Shown here: in pieces, positions 46,179 to 59,139 of the stretch
Numbering within the stretch: position 1 is the stretch's first letter
How the letters are laid out: each line of letters starts with the position of its first letter
NCBI GenBank assembly: GCA_023159155.1
Contig: JAJNNX010000005.1
Location: forward strand, 1,426,001 to 1,490,000
Direction: 5' to 3'
Source of the DNA: Ustulina deusta
Lineage: Eukaryota; Ascomycota; Sordariomycetes; Xylariales; Xylariaceae
Length of the DNA: 64,000 bases
The notes under the pieces: model-generated
Told to the model about the DNA's origin: nothing
What the model saw: only the letters and a program-made list of their open reading frames with translations
Databases searched by the model: none
Position numbers and translations under genes: made by a program

Positions 46179-46679
46179 ATGTTCGCCAAGAGCTTTGCGT
46201 TCCTACTAGTGGTCGAGCTTGCAGCCGGCCTAGCCCTCGATTACTCTCCACAACCCGTCGACCTCGACGTGGCCAGGCTCGAGAGCCGCGGTCACGGGTG
46301 CGGCTTGCCCGGTGTCGTGAATGGGCAGTGCGGTCGCTTCTACCGCGGAAGTGGCTGCTCGGACCAGATCCGCTCCATCGGACCCGGCGTATGTGTAATC
46401 TCCATGATATGTTACCGACTGAGCTTGAAGTCGCGAGGCTGACAATTATATACCCCGTCCCAGCGTTGTAGCCGCGAGTGCTACTCGTCGAACGACGAGA
46501 TAGCCAGCATCAAGTCTTCCGGCGACGGCACCTACGGCGTCAATTGCATCATGTACCGCGACTCCAACTGCCAGGACCAAATCGGCGAGACGGGAAACAG
46601 CGTCACCGGGCGTGGTAAATGTTACACCCCGGGGAGTGGTGCAAGGGGGCATAGTATGTTGTGCTATTACAAGTGTTGA
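46179..46679 (+). CDS. Small secreted protein with ten cysteines (effector-like candidate)
   Basis: Model: exon 46179-46388, intron 46389-46463 (GTATGT..CCCAG), exon 46464-46679; 141 aa. A signal peptide is obvious (MFAKSFAFLLVVELAAGLA, cleavage near 19), then a short propeptide that ends at the basic LESRGH. The mature part of about 100 residues has ten cysteines (HGC, GQC, SGC, RC, REC, VNC, SNC, GKC, MLC, YKC), enough for five disulphides, and ends on Cys two residues after a Tyr pair. It is Gly/Ser-rich with no further domains. No known family is recognised. Small size, secretion and cysteine content make it an effector or antimicrobial candidate, but this is inference. The gene follows a decayed secreted-protein gene. 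Confidence 0.8.
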
Positions 46680-48240
46680 GCAAGAAGTTGGGAGGGAGCA
46701 GCTTGTGACGGTGGCGAGCAGCAGCTCAGGAGGCTGGAGATTGAGGACGTTCATTGAAAAAACGCGAAATTTTCTATTCCAGGCAGATGGATTCCTTTAC
46801 CATCGCCCCCCCCCCCCCCCCCTTTTTTTTGTCAGGCTACTATTACTAAGGCAGTAGTCATCGCACTTCTTCGATATCCTCGAATAGGAACCCTTCGTGA
46901 GGCTCGTAGGCAGTCTAGAACGTCCTCCTGGAACAATATCAATTTTTATATATATATATATAAAATCCCCGGGATTCCCCTTACACTCCGCACCAGTCAA
47001 TATCTTCGTCTTCGTAGAGGTGCGGACAATATCATCTACCTCCATGTCCCATCATTAAAAGCCTCAAAGCCTCAAAGCCCTCCTTATGCCCGTTATAGCC
47101 TGCCACCTTCTCATCCCCACCTCTCGTGTATGGGCCACTCGCACCAGTGATTGTGCTGAGCGAGACTGGTTGTCGACACCCTGCACTAACGAGATCGACC
47201 GGTTTTGCGGGAGGCAAGCACTATTAGATCGAGACCACCCTCTCTTCTTCGTCCATCTCCCGTCCGAGACCTCCGACGCCATCTACACATAAATTTTACG
47301 AGAGTTTCAGCTTGTCGCTACATATTAGATATCGTCACAGCTACTGCTAAGATCCGGGACACTTTCCATTTTAACCACTGAGAATGTATTACTAACCCCA
47401 GAGCCAAGGACAAGTAAAGTGTAGAAACGCTTTCAGAAACCGTGCCGCGGAGACCATACGCAAGTATTAACAAGAATTAGCATGCAGAGTACAAGGTGAG
47501 TAAGTGGGAGCTGCGAAGCAATTGTTGGTCGGTCCTAGAGTGGATGATGCGTCAGCCAAGTCTCAAGATCGATAGGCAATCCATTTATTCCCTGATGAAT
47601 GCTTCAGGTAAATCGGTATGCAAGGTCTATTGACTCGGAGACCTTGTTGCTAAATAGGAAGCTAGGGTAGCCCACTGCAAATTATCGACAAACTGCGTCG
47701 ACATGAATAACTACCATCGCCGTGGCCTCGCCAGATTTGCGATGACAACACACTATTTGTACAACATGCGCATCCCCCCATATCCGGTTGGTGAGACATG
47801 AAAACTCACACAAACAAAACCAACTGCGCAGAGAAGGGTATCTCAACATTCCTCTATTTCAAGTACCCTCAAGATGATCTGTGATGATCAATAGTGACCA
47901 GTGAAAATCAGGCAAAATTTACCTAGGTCAACAGGAAGAAAGATCCTGAAACGCCAACCAATGCATGTCAATGTAGACTGGATATGACCACTCTCATACG
48001 TCTCTTAACCCAACCCCCTCTCATTCTTGATGCTTCGTCCGGTCTCTATGCTCTAAATAGTGGCGTCGGTATAAGCGTCGACAAGTGTCGGGAAGAGTCG
48101 ACGTCTGCCCGTTTGTGATTGACCATTGTGGTCTAGTTGTATAAATGTGTTTTTAGGATTCGACATGAGCCGTACCTTGGGGCACGGTTGCATTAAAGTA
48201 AACACGAATTGGTAGATTCATGTGCCAGGGTAGAGATACT
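46680..48240. other. Intergenic stretch with homopolymer and TA repeats
   Basis: A run of 17 C followed by 8 T lies at 46806-46830, and a TA-dinucleotide run at about 46947-46964. The rest, to the SAL1 3' end, shows no gene. Frames around 47032-47292 are chance overlaps on both strands. Confidence 0.65.
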
Positions 48241-50750
48241 CTAGTGAAGGTGCATGACCTTCTTTGCGTTCTCATATACCATCCACGTGATACTAAGCGC
48301 GGGTGCGACCTTGAGAAGATTCGGCATCAAACCTTTGTAGAGACCTCGAACACCTTCGTTCTTGACAGTCTTCTGGGCCACGTCCCAGATACCGGTGTAT
48401 CGTGCCGGATGCATGCTAGTGCCTTGTGTCTGAAGTCGAGTGCGCAGCACGTTCAGGGGATAGACAACCGAGGCACCGAAGGCACCTGATGAGGCTCCCA
48501 TGATTCCTGTAGCAAACGTGCTAGGTTGTGCATCTTCCTCGTGGCAGCCGGATGACCTTGCCTTATATTGGATATAGTTTGTCTTCAGGAACTCGAACGT
48601 GCCCATATCAATTGCCGAATAGGGGAACATGCCGATCAAACCCATTGTAACACCGCGGTAAGCTGCTCGCGCACCTCCTTCTGCTAACATCTTACGAGCG
48701 GTTTGGAATAACAGTGCATTACCTCGGGCGCCACCAGATACGTATTCGGATTGCAGACTCATTATTTCGTCAGTAAAGGCGAAACAAAACAGGCAATAAT
48801 ACGATCCCTACCGAAACTTGAGCGTATCAAGAGGATAGACGCAAAACCTAGTTACGCTTGGGTCAGAACTAGCATCAAGAGAACTAACACAAGGGTGCTC
48901 ACTGTGCAACCATTCCAGCGGCACCACCAGCAACGAACTTCGAGTAAGGATTGATAGAATGCGGATCATTATGACCTTCAAGACCGGCAAAGGCATTCTT
49001 GGCTGCTTCATATGCTCCAAACTGATAAAATATAAGCCGCAGCTTCATACTTATGATGTAGGAAACATACTCTAATTGCTGTCTCCGGCATAATCTTGAC
49101 AACATTGAGTCCATTGCCTGATCATTTAATCACATCAGACAAAGTAGCAAGTGCAAGTAATAAATACTATCGACTTACCGGCGAAAAATCCTCTTGCGCC
49201 TCCAGACTTGTAGAGCTCGCTCACGGCCGCGAGAAGTGGTCGTCCAGCATTCTTGACAGACAGAATAGGTCGTCCCTTTTTTGCGGCATCGAGAGCGATA
49301 TTAGTGTCAGGTTTGGTATTGACCAACAGGTACACCTTGAGTCGGTCGAGAGGAGCGGTAGCGGTACGAGAAATGCCTCCCGCGATGGCTCCAGCAACAA
49401 AATAGCCTGGATCGGGGATGTAGTTTATCAGCACGGATTTCTTGACCTTGTCACGTGGTGCAGTTTCAATCTGAATGTCTTGAGAGGTGGAAAAGTCAGC
49501 CAGCGTTACTCCTCGCACCACATTAGATGCGTCAGAGGATACCCCAGACATAATTGCAGCATGGGGTATCTGAGCGCACGATTGTGAAGCTGCCGGGTTC
49601 ATATCGCCGGGGTCATCGGTCGCTCGCAAAACACCCGGTGCTGATACGTGTGGGTGGATATCGGATTCGGGCAAAGATGAAGGTTGAGGAGCAAGTGATG
49701 GAGATAGGGAAGAGTCAGAAGCTGCTAGCGGTGTAGGGGTCTGCCTTGACGGCTGCCAGTTGAGAAAGGCGATTCTTATGATTGCGCCAAAAAAGATAGA
49801 TAGAAAGAAGCCTGTAGTCGTACCTATTCCCTCAAGAGAGCTCTCGCTCATCACCGAGTCGCCCTCTGAACTGAGAGTAAGGATATCTGAATAAAAGGTG
49901 AACACTGTGTGCAATGTTGTGGCAGAATCAGTGTTGGCCATGAAGAGCAGAAAGTTTCTGGCACCAGGCGTTATCAGCATTTTTCTAACATATACAAGTC
50001 CATGCAAAGGCAAGAATAGCTTCTGAATAATAGGAGTGAGAGACGAAGCTTAAATAAAACCGGCATATCTAAGTGACTAGCATTCCATTTCATAGCGTGT
50101 TGCCAACAGGCCCCATGTTCGTTGTGTCCAGCACGAAGAAAGAAAAGATACAAGGCGAACTTACCTCCATTCCTCATAGGTAATAAACCCATCACGGTTG
50201 TGATCAATGTCCTCAAAGAAAGCATCCAATCTGCGATTAGGCACCGCTAAACCTGCCTTATGGAATGCGGCTTGGAGCTCCTCTTTATCAAGTTTGCCAT
50301 TCTTATCTCGGTCGATGGATCGGAAGAGATGGAAGAGCTGGCGTTCAGCTGCTTCGACAAAGACACGAAACTCTGGGTTGTGATGTTAGCCTCGGGTATG
50401 TGAAGGCTCGGATGGACGGATGAGGCCGAACAGACCTTCGTACTGAATCTTGCCGTCGCCATCGGTGTCGACGGCCTTGGTGAGGGTCTTGAGCATGTTG
50501 TCGGCGTTTTTCAATGCTGGGAGAGCTGTGTCAGCAAAGGCGCGCGCGCGCCCTCGGCCGCCTTTTACCGGGGGAGCGAGTACTGACGATGATCGATTTT
50601 CCTCAGTCCTCTCTGCAGGCCCTTCCAATCCAGCTCGCCCTTGCCTTGGTAGTCGAGCTTCTTCCAGAGCTGCTCGACACGGGCATCACGCTCGTTTTGC
50701 GATTCGGCCATCTCCATCTCCAGCTCGGTGACCAAGTCGGGGCGCTTCAT
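48241..50750 (-). CDS. SAL1: Ca2+-dependent mitochondrial ATP-Mg/Pi carrier (EF-hand plus SLC25)
   Basis: Model: exons 50750-50588, 50516-50436, 50372-50165, 49957-49179, 49117-49071, 49021-48903, 48847-48812 and 48757-48241; 649 aa. The N-terminal regulatory domain has four EF-hand loops: a degenerate one at 33-44 (DYQGKGELDWKG), then canonical-looking 71-82 (DTDGDGKIQYEE), 102-113 (DRDKNGKLDKEE) and 138-149 (DHNRDGFITYEE). The carrier domain has the three SLC25 signatures APLDRLK, YPLDTLK and YPLNVLR. This is the layout of yeast Sal1 and animal SCaMC, which exchange ATP-Mg for phosphate across the inner mitochondrial membrane and adjust the matrix nucleotide pool in response to cytosolic Ca2+. 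An insert of about 150 residues (Ser/Pro-rich, with a hydrophobic segment near 190-205) separates the EF hands from the carrier, as in other filamentous fungi. It diverges from the cyclin C gene. Confidence 0.93.
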
Positions 50751-51580
50751 CTTGGGTGTTCATGACAGCATACAAGACGGTGAGTTGTCCGAGGCTATAA
50801 CTCGACCATCGTTGTGCAGGGCATTCGAAGTTTGGTCGCATTCACGACGGAGAGCATTCCCTCGCAGGCGCCGGATATAATTAATGATTTGGCCGACGTC
50901 GGTGGTTGCTTGTGTGCAAGGGTTCACAAGGTTTCAAGCTTTGCGCGCAAAAGAGGCATTCCTTCACAATCAGATGTGCCAAGAAAGAACCAGGGTTCTG
51001 GAAAGCCTGTATTGCGAATAGCTCAAGACCAATTGGCGGCAGTCGCGATGACCCGATAAGGCGATAAGCACTTGGCTGAAAGAGATGCTGGTCCGTGCAC
51101 TACGTCATCACCACACGGTACGGGCAGACTCATTTAGTAGTGTGAATACCGTATTAACTCCGGAGGGCAAGTCACAGTATACATACACCGATACCTACTT
51201 CAGCGATTATTAACCCTCACAGCTATAATATCAGTGCCTACTAGATCTACACCACAGGACAACCCCTCATCTCCCCTCGGGAGTGTTCGGTATCCCCGGA
51301 CAGATAAGATATCTTGCCTTCCTGTTTACGTGATCCTGGCTTTGATTGTGCCTTTTGCCTTTTGCCTTTTGCTTTTTGCCCTTTCCTTTTCGCTGTGGCC
51401 AACGCCCACTGTTCAAGTTCGGAAGTTCAGAAGACTACCGGTTCAGCCTTGCTGGATTGGAGTTTGTAGATGCACTGCCGACATGCCATGATCACAATGA
51501 CGATCTAGCTAGTTTCTGCACTTCCCACACCCGAGTCCGCTGCAGCGTAATACGACTCGACCTCGTCACCGAGAGTGACC
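50751..51580. promoter_or_regulatory. Divergent promoter region between SAL1 and SSN8
   Basis: 830 bases separate the two start codons. The region includes a CTTTTGC/CCTTTTG microsatellite at about 51350-51395 (five imperfect copies on the plus strand), pyrimidine-rich towards the cyclin gene. No TATA box is obvious on either side, as expected of housekeeping genes. The extent of each promoter is inferred from position only. Confidence 0.5.
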
Positions 51581-52675
51581 ATGGCCGCAAACTATTGGGA
51601 GTCAACCCAACGGCATCACTGGCAGTTCTCCAAAGATGAGCTTGCGCAGACGCGCGAGAAGCTCGAAGAGAGCGAGCAGAGCTTGGTGCAAATGTTCCCC
51701 TTGCCACAACGGAGACATCTGAATATATATTTCAACCAACGTGAGGCTCACTAGCAAAGACCCGAGGCTATGGTGAAACTGCTTGCTAACCGGTCGCTCG
51801 CGTATCAGAGCTCGGCAGGCTTGGCAAGAGACTTGGTGTTAGACAACAGGCCCTCGCAACTGCTCAGACTTATCTCAAGCGTTTCTATTGCACAGTCGAA
51901 ATCCGCCGAACGAACCCGTACCTTGTCATTGCAACCGCATTATACTTGGCTTGCAAGATGGAGGAATGCCCACAACATATTAGGCTGGTTGTGTCAGAAG
52001 CGCGGTCTCTGTGGCCTGGTACGAGTGTTCTCGCTTGTCTTGATTTCGAGTTGAGTCGGCTAACAGGGGGCGACCTTTGGCTCTGTAGTAGATTCCCTGA
52101 CTCTTGATATTTCACGGCTCGGTGAATGCGAGTTCTTCATGATATCCGAGATGCATTCCCAGTTAATCGTCCACCAACCTTACCGAACCCTGACGAGTCT
52201 TCAGTCAGATCTGTTTCTTTCTCAAGACGAAGCCAACCTTGCGCTATCCATTGTCAACGATCACTACATGACCGATCTTCCCCTCCTCTATCCACCGCAC
52301 ATCATTGCCCTCACAGCGATTTTACTGGCTCTTGTTCTACGTCCTAATAGTCCGGGTGGAACAGCAACGAATATGGCTGCTGCGACTGCTGCGCTAGCGC
52401 AAGTACAGGCACAAACACCGGGCAGGGCTGGTGTCAGCAATAGCAGCCAGAACACGGTTGGTGTTTCCGAGAAAGAAAGGCAACAAGAGGCCCGATTAAA
52501 CAAAGTGCAACGATACGCAGGTTTTCTCACAGAGAGCAACGTCGACATCGAGGGAATGGTGGATTGCACCCAGGAACTGATATCATTTTACGAATGCCAC
52601 GAGCAGTACAACGACAAAATTACCCGAGAACAGATCAATCGCTTCGTAAAGGCGAGAGGCCTTGATAAGCCTTAG
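51581..52675 (+). CDS. SSN8: Cyclin C of the Mediator kinase module (Srb11/Ssn8)
   Basis: Model: exons 51581-51740, 51809-52018 and 52092 (or 52089)-52675; 317 or 318 aa. The N-terminus [14 protein letters not shown] is the conserved cyclin C opening. The first cyclin box contains [19 protein letters not shown] and [19 protein letters not shown]. The second begins around [22 protein letters not shown] and runs to [15 protein letters not shown]. Cyclin C binds Cdk8 (Ssn3), and with Med12 and Med13 forms the kinase module that regulates RNA polymerase II transcription; it also moves to mitochondria under stress in yeast. A Gln/Ala/Thr-rich insert (about 215-250) in the second box is usual in filamentous fungi. 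The last acceptor is a tandem TAGTAG, so one Val may be added. Both introns have clear GT..AG ends and the first has a GCTAAC branch. Confidence 0.95.
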
Positions 52676-55600
52676 ATACATTCCACCCTGGATACCTGCC
52701 TGTGATAGTGGTGGCATAGGCCACTTGCATTATCTAAAGGCATTTGCAATGCTTACGTGATAATTACCTATCTCTGGGATATAGGAGATGCGAGATGCTG
52801 CATGGCATGAGCTCTACTCATGTCTTGCACACAACTCGCTCCACAACTAGAAATGTAGATCTGTTATATAGCACGCTAGAGAGACATTTTGGATATAGCG
52901 ATGTTCATGCAAATCCCGTATATGGATCATCATTCTACTGTTTGCTGATTGTGGTTGGGCAGTTTCGAATTGTAGCATTCTCCGCATAGCTAAACATGGA
53001 AATCCAGACAATGGATTGTGCAGTCGTAGTTATTGTTTCTTACGAACAACTAGTCTTAAACTAACAGCAACCTCCATAACACACTAGTCAAACTTGACAC
53101 GTTTGGTCTCACACATCAATAGCATACATTCACATAGTCTTTAGATTAGTGTTGCTGGTCGAAAGCAACACAAGGGGTCAATGTGGAAAACCCATCGGCT
53201 TTGTGGCACTCGTAGCCAATGTCACACAATCTGCCCGGGGGAGTGGGTGTAAACATTCGCGCCGGAATGCTCAATTGTTTGCTTGCAGAATGATTCAGCA
53301 ACTTCAAGTAAAATGAGGTGCACAAATGAACAAGCAAACCACCCGTGTTTCTGCATTATATAATTGAGGCTGAAGCTTTGTCTTGTTTCTCTATCCCGAA
53401 AGGAAAGGAAAAGGTAGTCCAACAGCTACGGTAATATAGAATGGAGTAATAATGGATTCCCGTAAGACAATTTGGCCGAACATGCTTGAATAGCAGTACT
53501 ATTGCCGTAGCCTTTGTTGGCTTTGCTGTAGTTTGTAGTCGTATACGCGTATAACATCTCGATACTTGGTCCAGCTCGAGCTCGCAGCCCCCAATACTCC
53601 ACATCTACGAGCAAACAAGCCGCTCTCATCACAGTCACACATCCATACTTAACGCACCTTAGAAAACAAGACTTCCTTTGTCGTCACACTGTACAATGCC
53701 TACTTCGCAATGTGTCCCTAGGGTAGGAACTCAAATCTATCAGATACCCCTCCTCGAAGCAGAGCCAGCCATGCTGTTCTCCAATCACATTTGCCAAGTT
53801 TAAGGTAATAATGTCTGGCGGGACACGAAAGCATGAGGCCAACGCGGCCCGCGAGCGTGATTTCAAGCTCTACAAATGAGTCCTAGGCTAACTGATAACC
53901 GCGAATCTTGTCTGCATAGATAGATGAGGCCTACTGAGGTTGAGGTATCTTAGTGCCAAGCAAATAGTTACAGAAAGTTCGGGACTACCGGTAGTCAGAG
54001 CCGTCATATCTGAGGCCGACTGAGATTGTGGGGCGGCGTTCGGGGAGCAGAGGCTTTAGGTTATATGTTTGTGATGGCTTGTCGTGGAATTTCCTACGTG
54101 TTGGCCTTGTTCGGAATGTAGAGTCTCATCACGTATATTACGCGATCTCGGCGTTGAACCTTGAGGCATCAATTTGACAGACCATGATGCCACGGAGCCC
54201 GGATATTAGTGAAACATATGAGAGCCTTCTGCTCCTATCTGGTTTCGCATACGCCTATGTTAACAGGGTCTTCACGTCAGGAAAAGTGCAGTACTGACTG
54301 TGACGCATAAGAGGTCGTGCTGTGTCCATACTGGTTTTGATTTCCCGTGACAATGAATATGTGTCACACTACTGATCGACTGGCGTGTTTGACTATGTCT
54401 AGAATGATTGAGAGGTCTAGAAAAAAATGGCAATTATCCAGGCAGTGACCTACCTATCTCCAATAAATACCTTCCTGTTGCAACTGGCACAACATAAGCC
54501 TCGAAGAGGCGAGCTGACGCATACAAATAGAAATCATCAAATTCAAAGTGTCTCCCTGGTATCAAAGGAACACGATCAAAAAATCATCCTACAACATTCG
54601 GACTTGTACCTGTTAATCATAGTCATTGGATAATGTCCCGTTTGATGCAATTCGTTTGTCATTCTGCTCTCATCAAGCTCTCGACCTCAATAATTCAACT
54701 TGTTTGAACATTCCTGTCTTCATTCCAGTTAATATGTTTAATTCTAAATACAACAGGGGAGTGGGGATATTAGGTATAACCTCAAAAAAGATCCCAATGT
54801 TATGATGCGATGAGTAAGTTGTTGATTCTGAATCGAATTCCTTAGGTTTGTCGTCACAGGATATTCTACCAGTCGTTCTGGTTTCTTCCGCTTTCGTCAC
54901 ACGGCGGTCTCCGGTTTCTGCTACTAATAGATAGGTAGGCAGGTAGGCTCATCATCACCAGTCTCAGTCGCATTAGTAGCTATCGAGCAGTACTACTCTG
55001 GGTAGAAACGGAATAGGAAGCATTCTATAACAATCACGATGGTGCTACCTTACTTCAAGAAAACGTGAATACCTGCGAAACTCTGTCACGGAACGTCCCA
55101 CCTCACATGCAATCGCTCGTGACCAACCATCCGGATTGGACCGCCCGGTCTGCCCCGCCCGTCAGGGTCCTCGCCAGTACCGTACCTGGTTTCAATTGCT
55201 ACTACCGGTATGCAGGTGTAGGGGAACCTAACCGGGAGAAGAAGGGGGGTCACCTGGTGACTTGCAGAGTGTACAGTAGGTAGACCGCATTCGATACATC
55301 CAGGCGGCAATCAATGCCGTCGGTCGAACAAGTCCCAGCCACTGGATAAGGCGCGCGCACTCTACTGTTGCATCCAGTCTGCAGCAAATGGAACTAGGCC
55401 ATTCCAGTGTGGTCAGAAAATAGAAAGCTGTTGCCGATTTGGGCCAGTAAACGAATTGTGTCCGATACTTGTGCGATGCCCTATTATTACAAGCTTGCTT
55501 TATGCGCGCTTCAGCTGCATGCAACCATGGCAGTGTAAATAAGCACATAGCCGAGTTGGTGATGATCATGTCTGGCCGTATAGTGTGCTTGAAACATGCC

Positions 55601-58434
55601 ATTCCCCCTTCACAGGAAACATACCACTGGGCAAAATGTTAAGTGCCCGACAGCTGCCTGCTAGTGGTATAATGGTAGGTAGATATAGATCCAACTCTTT
55701 CTGGCATTCTCTTCGTCGCCGGGACTGAAACTTGCGTCAGAACGGAATGTGGGCAAAAACAATACCGCTAAGCAGACGCAGCAACAACCCCCACGAGACG
55801 AAGACGAAGGCGGAGATGTCAAGCATACCCAACCCATTTTCACCACTTCAGTCTTTCTACCAAAGCGGCAGTAGTATAGATAGGTCGGTCGATCCTATAG
55901 TAGTCTATGGAAGTACGTGCGTGCGTGCATGGAATCAGTGTTGGCGTGGTGTTGTAACGGAGTGAGAACCTTCTCCAGCCTCTGAGAATGTGGTGAGGGT
56001 CCTTCGAGACTGCTCGACAATGCAGATCCCTTTGCTTGCGGGCATGCAGATTGCGAGATTCTGTTACTGACACTGTCATACCGAGTAGGTATTCACCGTA
56101 TTGGGAAGCATCCATTCCACAGTCTTCTGCGACGGCGTCTCCACCCTAGATACCTCTTCTGAACCGTATACGTTGTAGATAACGGTTAAAGGCAGTAGTA
56201 GGTGTACCCATCGGAAACCCATTGAACCACTGTGTTGATAGTCACAGTGCTGGAACGAAGGGACTAGAACGCCGAGCCGAGTGGCCGAACCAGGGTTCGA
56301 CTGGTCACTGCCTCACACCTGCATGCATTATGCGGAGACGAGCAGGTCTGATGCAAATCGCGGCCCTGATGATAGGCCACTACCTACTGCCTACCTATTG
56401 TATACATGTAATATCTAACCAATTATCTGGCAGATAACATATCACTGCACTTCAGTTAGAACTGAGCCTGGACTAGATGTCCTCAAAAGCCAGATGAAGA
56501 CTGTAAAAGCAATGTCAGTCCAGAATTAGTCCAGAAGATTACCCACATGTACAATGTACACTTACATTGCGTCGTACCAGGGCCACTAGTAAAAGGGGTA
56601 TAAAGGGGCGCCTCAGGTTAGGTACTAGTCGTGTGCTGCTAGTGAGGGTAGAAATCTGGGGTCACGATGGACAGCAAAAGCACAGACGCCGTCTGACTTG
56701 GCGCAAAGGAATACCAACCCAGATTTGGTAGCAGTAGTAGGTACGTCCATTACTGTACTGCCTGTCGATGATAGAATGCCTAGCACCACTATATCATGTG
56801 GTATTCACTTCTCGGGGTGTCTGCTAGGAAACCACCGAAACACCTGGGCAGCCACCGAACACCGAGATCACGATAACGGATCAGCCCATCATCAATATGT
56901 TGCCACAACAATAATGCCTGCCCACAGCTTGAAAAAGCCTCACGATATCGCAGAAAAGCAGATCACATAATGAAATGGCATTGTTATTGTGCTGTACTAT
57001 GTAGGCACGCATACCTGTCTACCACGTACCTTTGAAGTGCGGTGGCATCCGAGTCATCGTCATCGGCAGAGTACCGGTAGGCTTCAATTGGGCGCAGAGG
57101 ATGTTCGAAGGATTGATACGTCCCCACATGCTGGACAGTGCAGACAACAAGGTGACAAGGTGACAATGAATTCTTCCAGAGGTCTGTCTGTCCCGAGTAA
57201 GGGCGACGGGAGTCTGGGCAAGGTACATGTGGTCGATGCTGGCCGACAGTTGGGCGCCTGTAGTGTAGTGTGCATATCTAGGATTCATGGTTGGTACACT
57301 AATTGGCTAAGGATGAACAAAGAACAAGGGGCGGTCTGCAACCACCGCCCTACTAGGTAATTGACACCAGGTATCGCGATACTGTGTGGATTGGGATGAG
57401 GTAGGGAGGATACATACCACCTACCCGCCAGTAGGAGGTGCTGTAGGTAGCCAGCGTGTGTGTAAGGTAGCAGCATGACAACGCCACACTGCCAGGGCTT
57501 GCCACGCCGATATCCACAGTGCCCACGAATGACCTAGCGCTTGCAAGTGGGTCCAATCATGTGTCACGACTTAGCCGGCAAAGGCGGGTCTTGGTGGGCT
57601 TAGTGGCGATTCTCGTCCTATTGGTCGAATAGTGTTGTTCTTGCAGGAAACCAATGCAGCTTTCTAAACACCCTTGGGACAAACAAGGACTAGGACGTCA
57701 AAGACTGCTCGCTCCGGCCAGTCAGAGCCGGCTGAGGCCAGCCAGGGCCACTGAGGCAACTCAGCAATGTGGTTCCCCCTGGTAGCTACTGTCACCCGAG
57801 CTGCCCCCAGCCTGCCCTCTCTCCGTTTCTTGAGCTTCTCTCTCAACAAAATCCTTCACCATCTCCGACCCCCGACTCAGCCAAGTTCAGCCGTTCCCCC
57901 TTCTCTCCCACTCATTCGATCCTACCACACCCGTCGCACACACTGCCACCTTCTCTCTCACAAGCCAACCAACACCCCAATCTGCATATCATATACTTAC
58001 TCCCATCTTGGAACGCCCGCGCTCCTCGCCGTCTATACAGAATTAAACAGGCATAAAACAAAAATAAGTCCAAAAAAAACACGGAAATTCAAAAAGCTCT
58101 TTTATTATCCCCCTTAACCTCTCTCATTGTCGGCCGGTGATTCAAGCTGGGTTTTTAATACCGCACAACGCCTGCTCTGACCCGCGCAACCCACCCTCAA
58201 GCGACCCAAACAGAGCGCCCCCAACCACCGCCGCCAACAACAGCTGCAACTCGACGACGCAATCCTTTCATCGTCGCCCTCAACCGTGTTCCCAAGCTAC
58301 ACTGCCACCAACGGCATCTTCGACGACCAACCAGTCTCCTTAGCTACCAACGACGGCGCCAACAACTGGACCACCCGCCGTCATTCCCGTCGTACATACC
58401 TTGTATTTTGTAGCGAGAAGTGAATCTCATCATA
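52676..58434. other. Long gene-free stretch, about 5.8 kb
   Basis: No recognisable coding region on either strand: ATG-led frames are short and overlap on both strands. TAGGTAGG-type words recur (54935-54955, 55668-55680, 57400-57440). From about 57770 the plus strand becomes CT- and CA-rich, which fits a long leader of the gene starting at 58435. That leader contains an ATG-led frame of 116 codons (57767-58117) that could act as an upstream ORF. Where transcription starts cannot be told. Confidence 0.5.
57767..58117 (+). other. Possible upstream ORF in the leader of the 58435 gene
   Basis: ATG-led frame of 116 codons, rich in Ser/Pro/Leu/His, within pyrimidine-rich sequence. An overlapping second frame is open from 57769. 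It is protein-unlike and most likely untranslated leader, but if the transcript begins upstream it would precede the main start codon. Confidence 0.25.
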
Positions 58435-59139
58435 ATGTCTGCATATTACAGCTTCAACCACCACCACCCCCATCATCAGCCGACTGCTGCTGCGCCCTCG
58501 GTATCGCACAACCACCATGGTGGGCGGAACAGGAGAGCACCTAGGGTGTCTGTCCCCCAGAACTCGCAAAAACAGTTTCGTGGTGCCAAGAGCGTGAGGG
58601 AGCTGTCGGTTGAATCTCCCTCTGTTACCGCATTTCGATCACAATTCGAAGCCAGTCGGTCTTTCGACCTCGAAGATGATGCGGAGTTCTGCCCCAAGTT
58701 GTTAACAGAGAGTGATGTAAGTGTGTCCCGTTCACCGCCGCTGGGTGCGTGTTCTCCCTTGGACGACGCGCTCCAGCAGTGATGCTACAGGCCATGTCAG
58801 GTCCATACTCAGGTGCTGACCCGGGTGCTCTTTATGCAGCTCGTCTCAATCAGCAGTGCTTCGTCCGATCGCTCATCGCTCTCGAGCGGGTCGCCCAATT
58901 CCTCTCCCACCCAACACCCGCAGCAAGTTGCTTCTCATTTTACTTTGAATTCTACTTCGCCTGCTTTCGTGCCCCCGAGTTTCCAACAGCATCAGTCGAA
59001 CCTCAAGATGCACCAACCAGCCGCTACGAGAACCCGCAATGCCATCCCCATCATCAACCCTGCTAATGGCCTGACGATGTCAAGCCCGCCGCCGTCTGTG
59101 TCGCCTCCCAGGATGCACCATATCGGTCGACGTTGGTAG
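58435..59139 (+). CDS. Conserved unnamed Pezizomycotina protein (disordered, 193 aa)
   Basis: Model: exon 58435-58716, intron 58717-58839 (GTAAGT..GCAG, 123 nt), exon 58840-59139. The start MSAYYSFNHHHPHH is followed by a His-rich stretch, then RRAPRVSVPQNSQKQFRG, a conserved short helix with TAFRSQFEASRSFDLEDDAEFCPKLLTE, then DRSSLSSGSPNSSP. It ends with RTRNAIPIINPANG, SPPPSVSPPRM and a terminal RRW. I recall proteins with the same order of motifs throughout filamentous ascomycetes, none with a known role. It has no membrane segment or enzyme motif and is mostly disordered with many Ser-Pro sites, so phosphoregulation is possible. The splice joins LLTESD to LVSISSASSD in phase 0. Function unknown. 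Confidence 0.8.

Noticed and set aside
51234..51491. Plus-strand frame with a hydrophobic segment upstream of cyclin C
   Set aside because: The hydrophobic segment is a translation of the CCTTTTG microsatellite; probably promoter DNA.
55228..55602. 124-codon minus-strand frame
   Set aside because: No protein-like pattern, and an overlapping frame on the other strand is equally open.
56265..56330. GGGTTCGACTGG resembling a B box, near GCCGAGTGGCC
   Set aside because: Spacing and stems do not fold into a tRNA.
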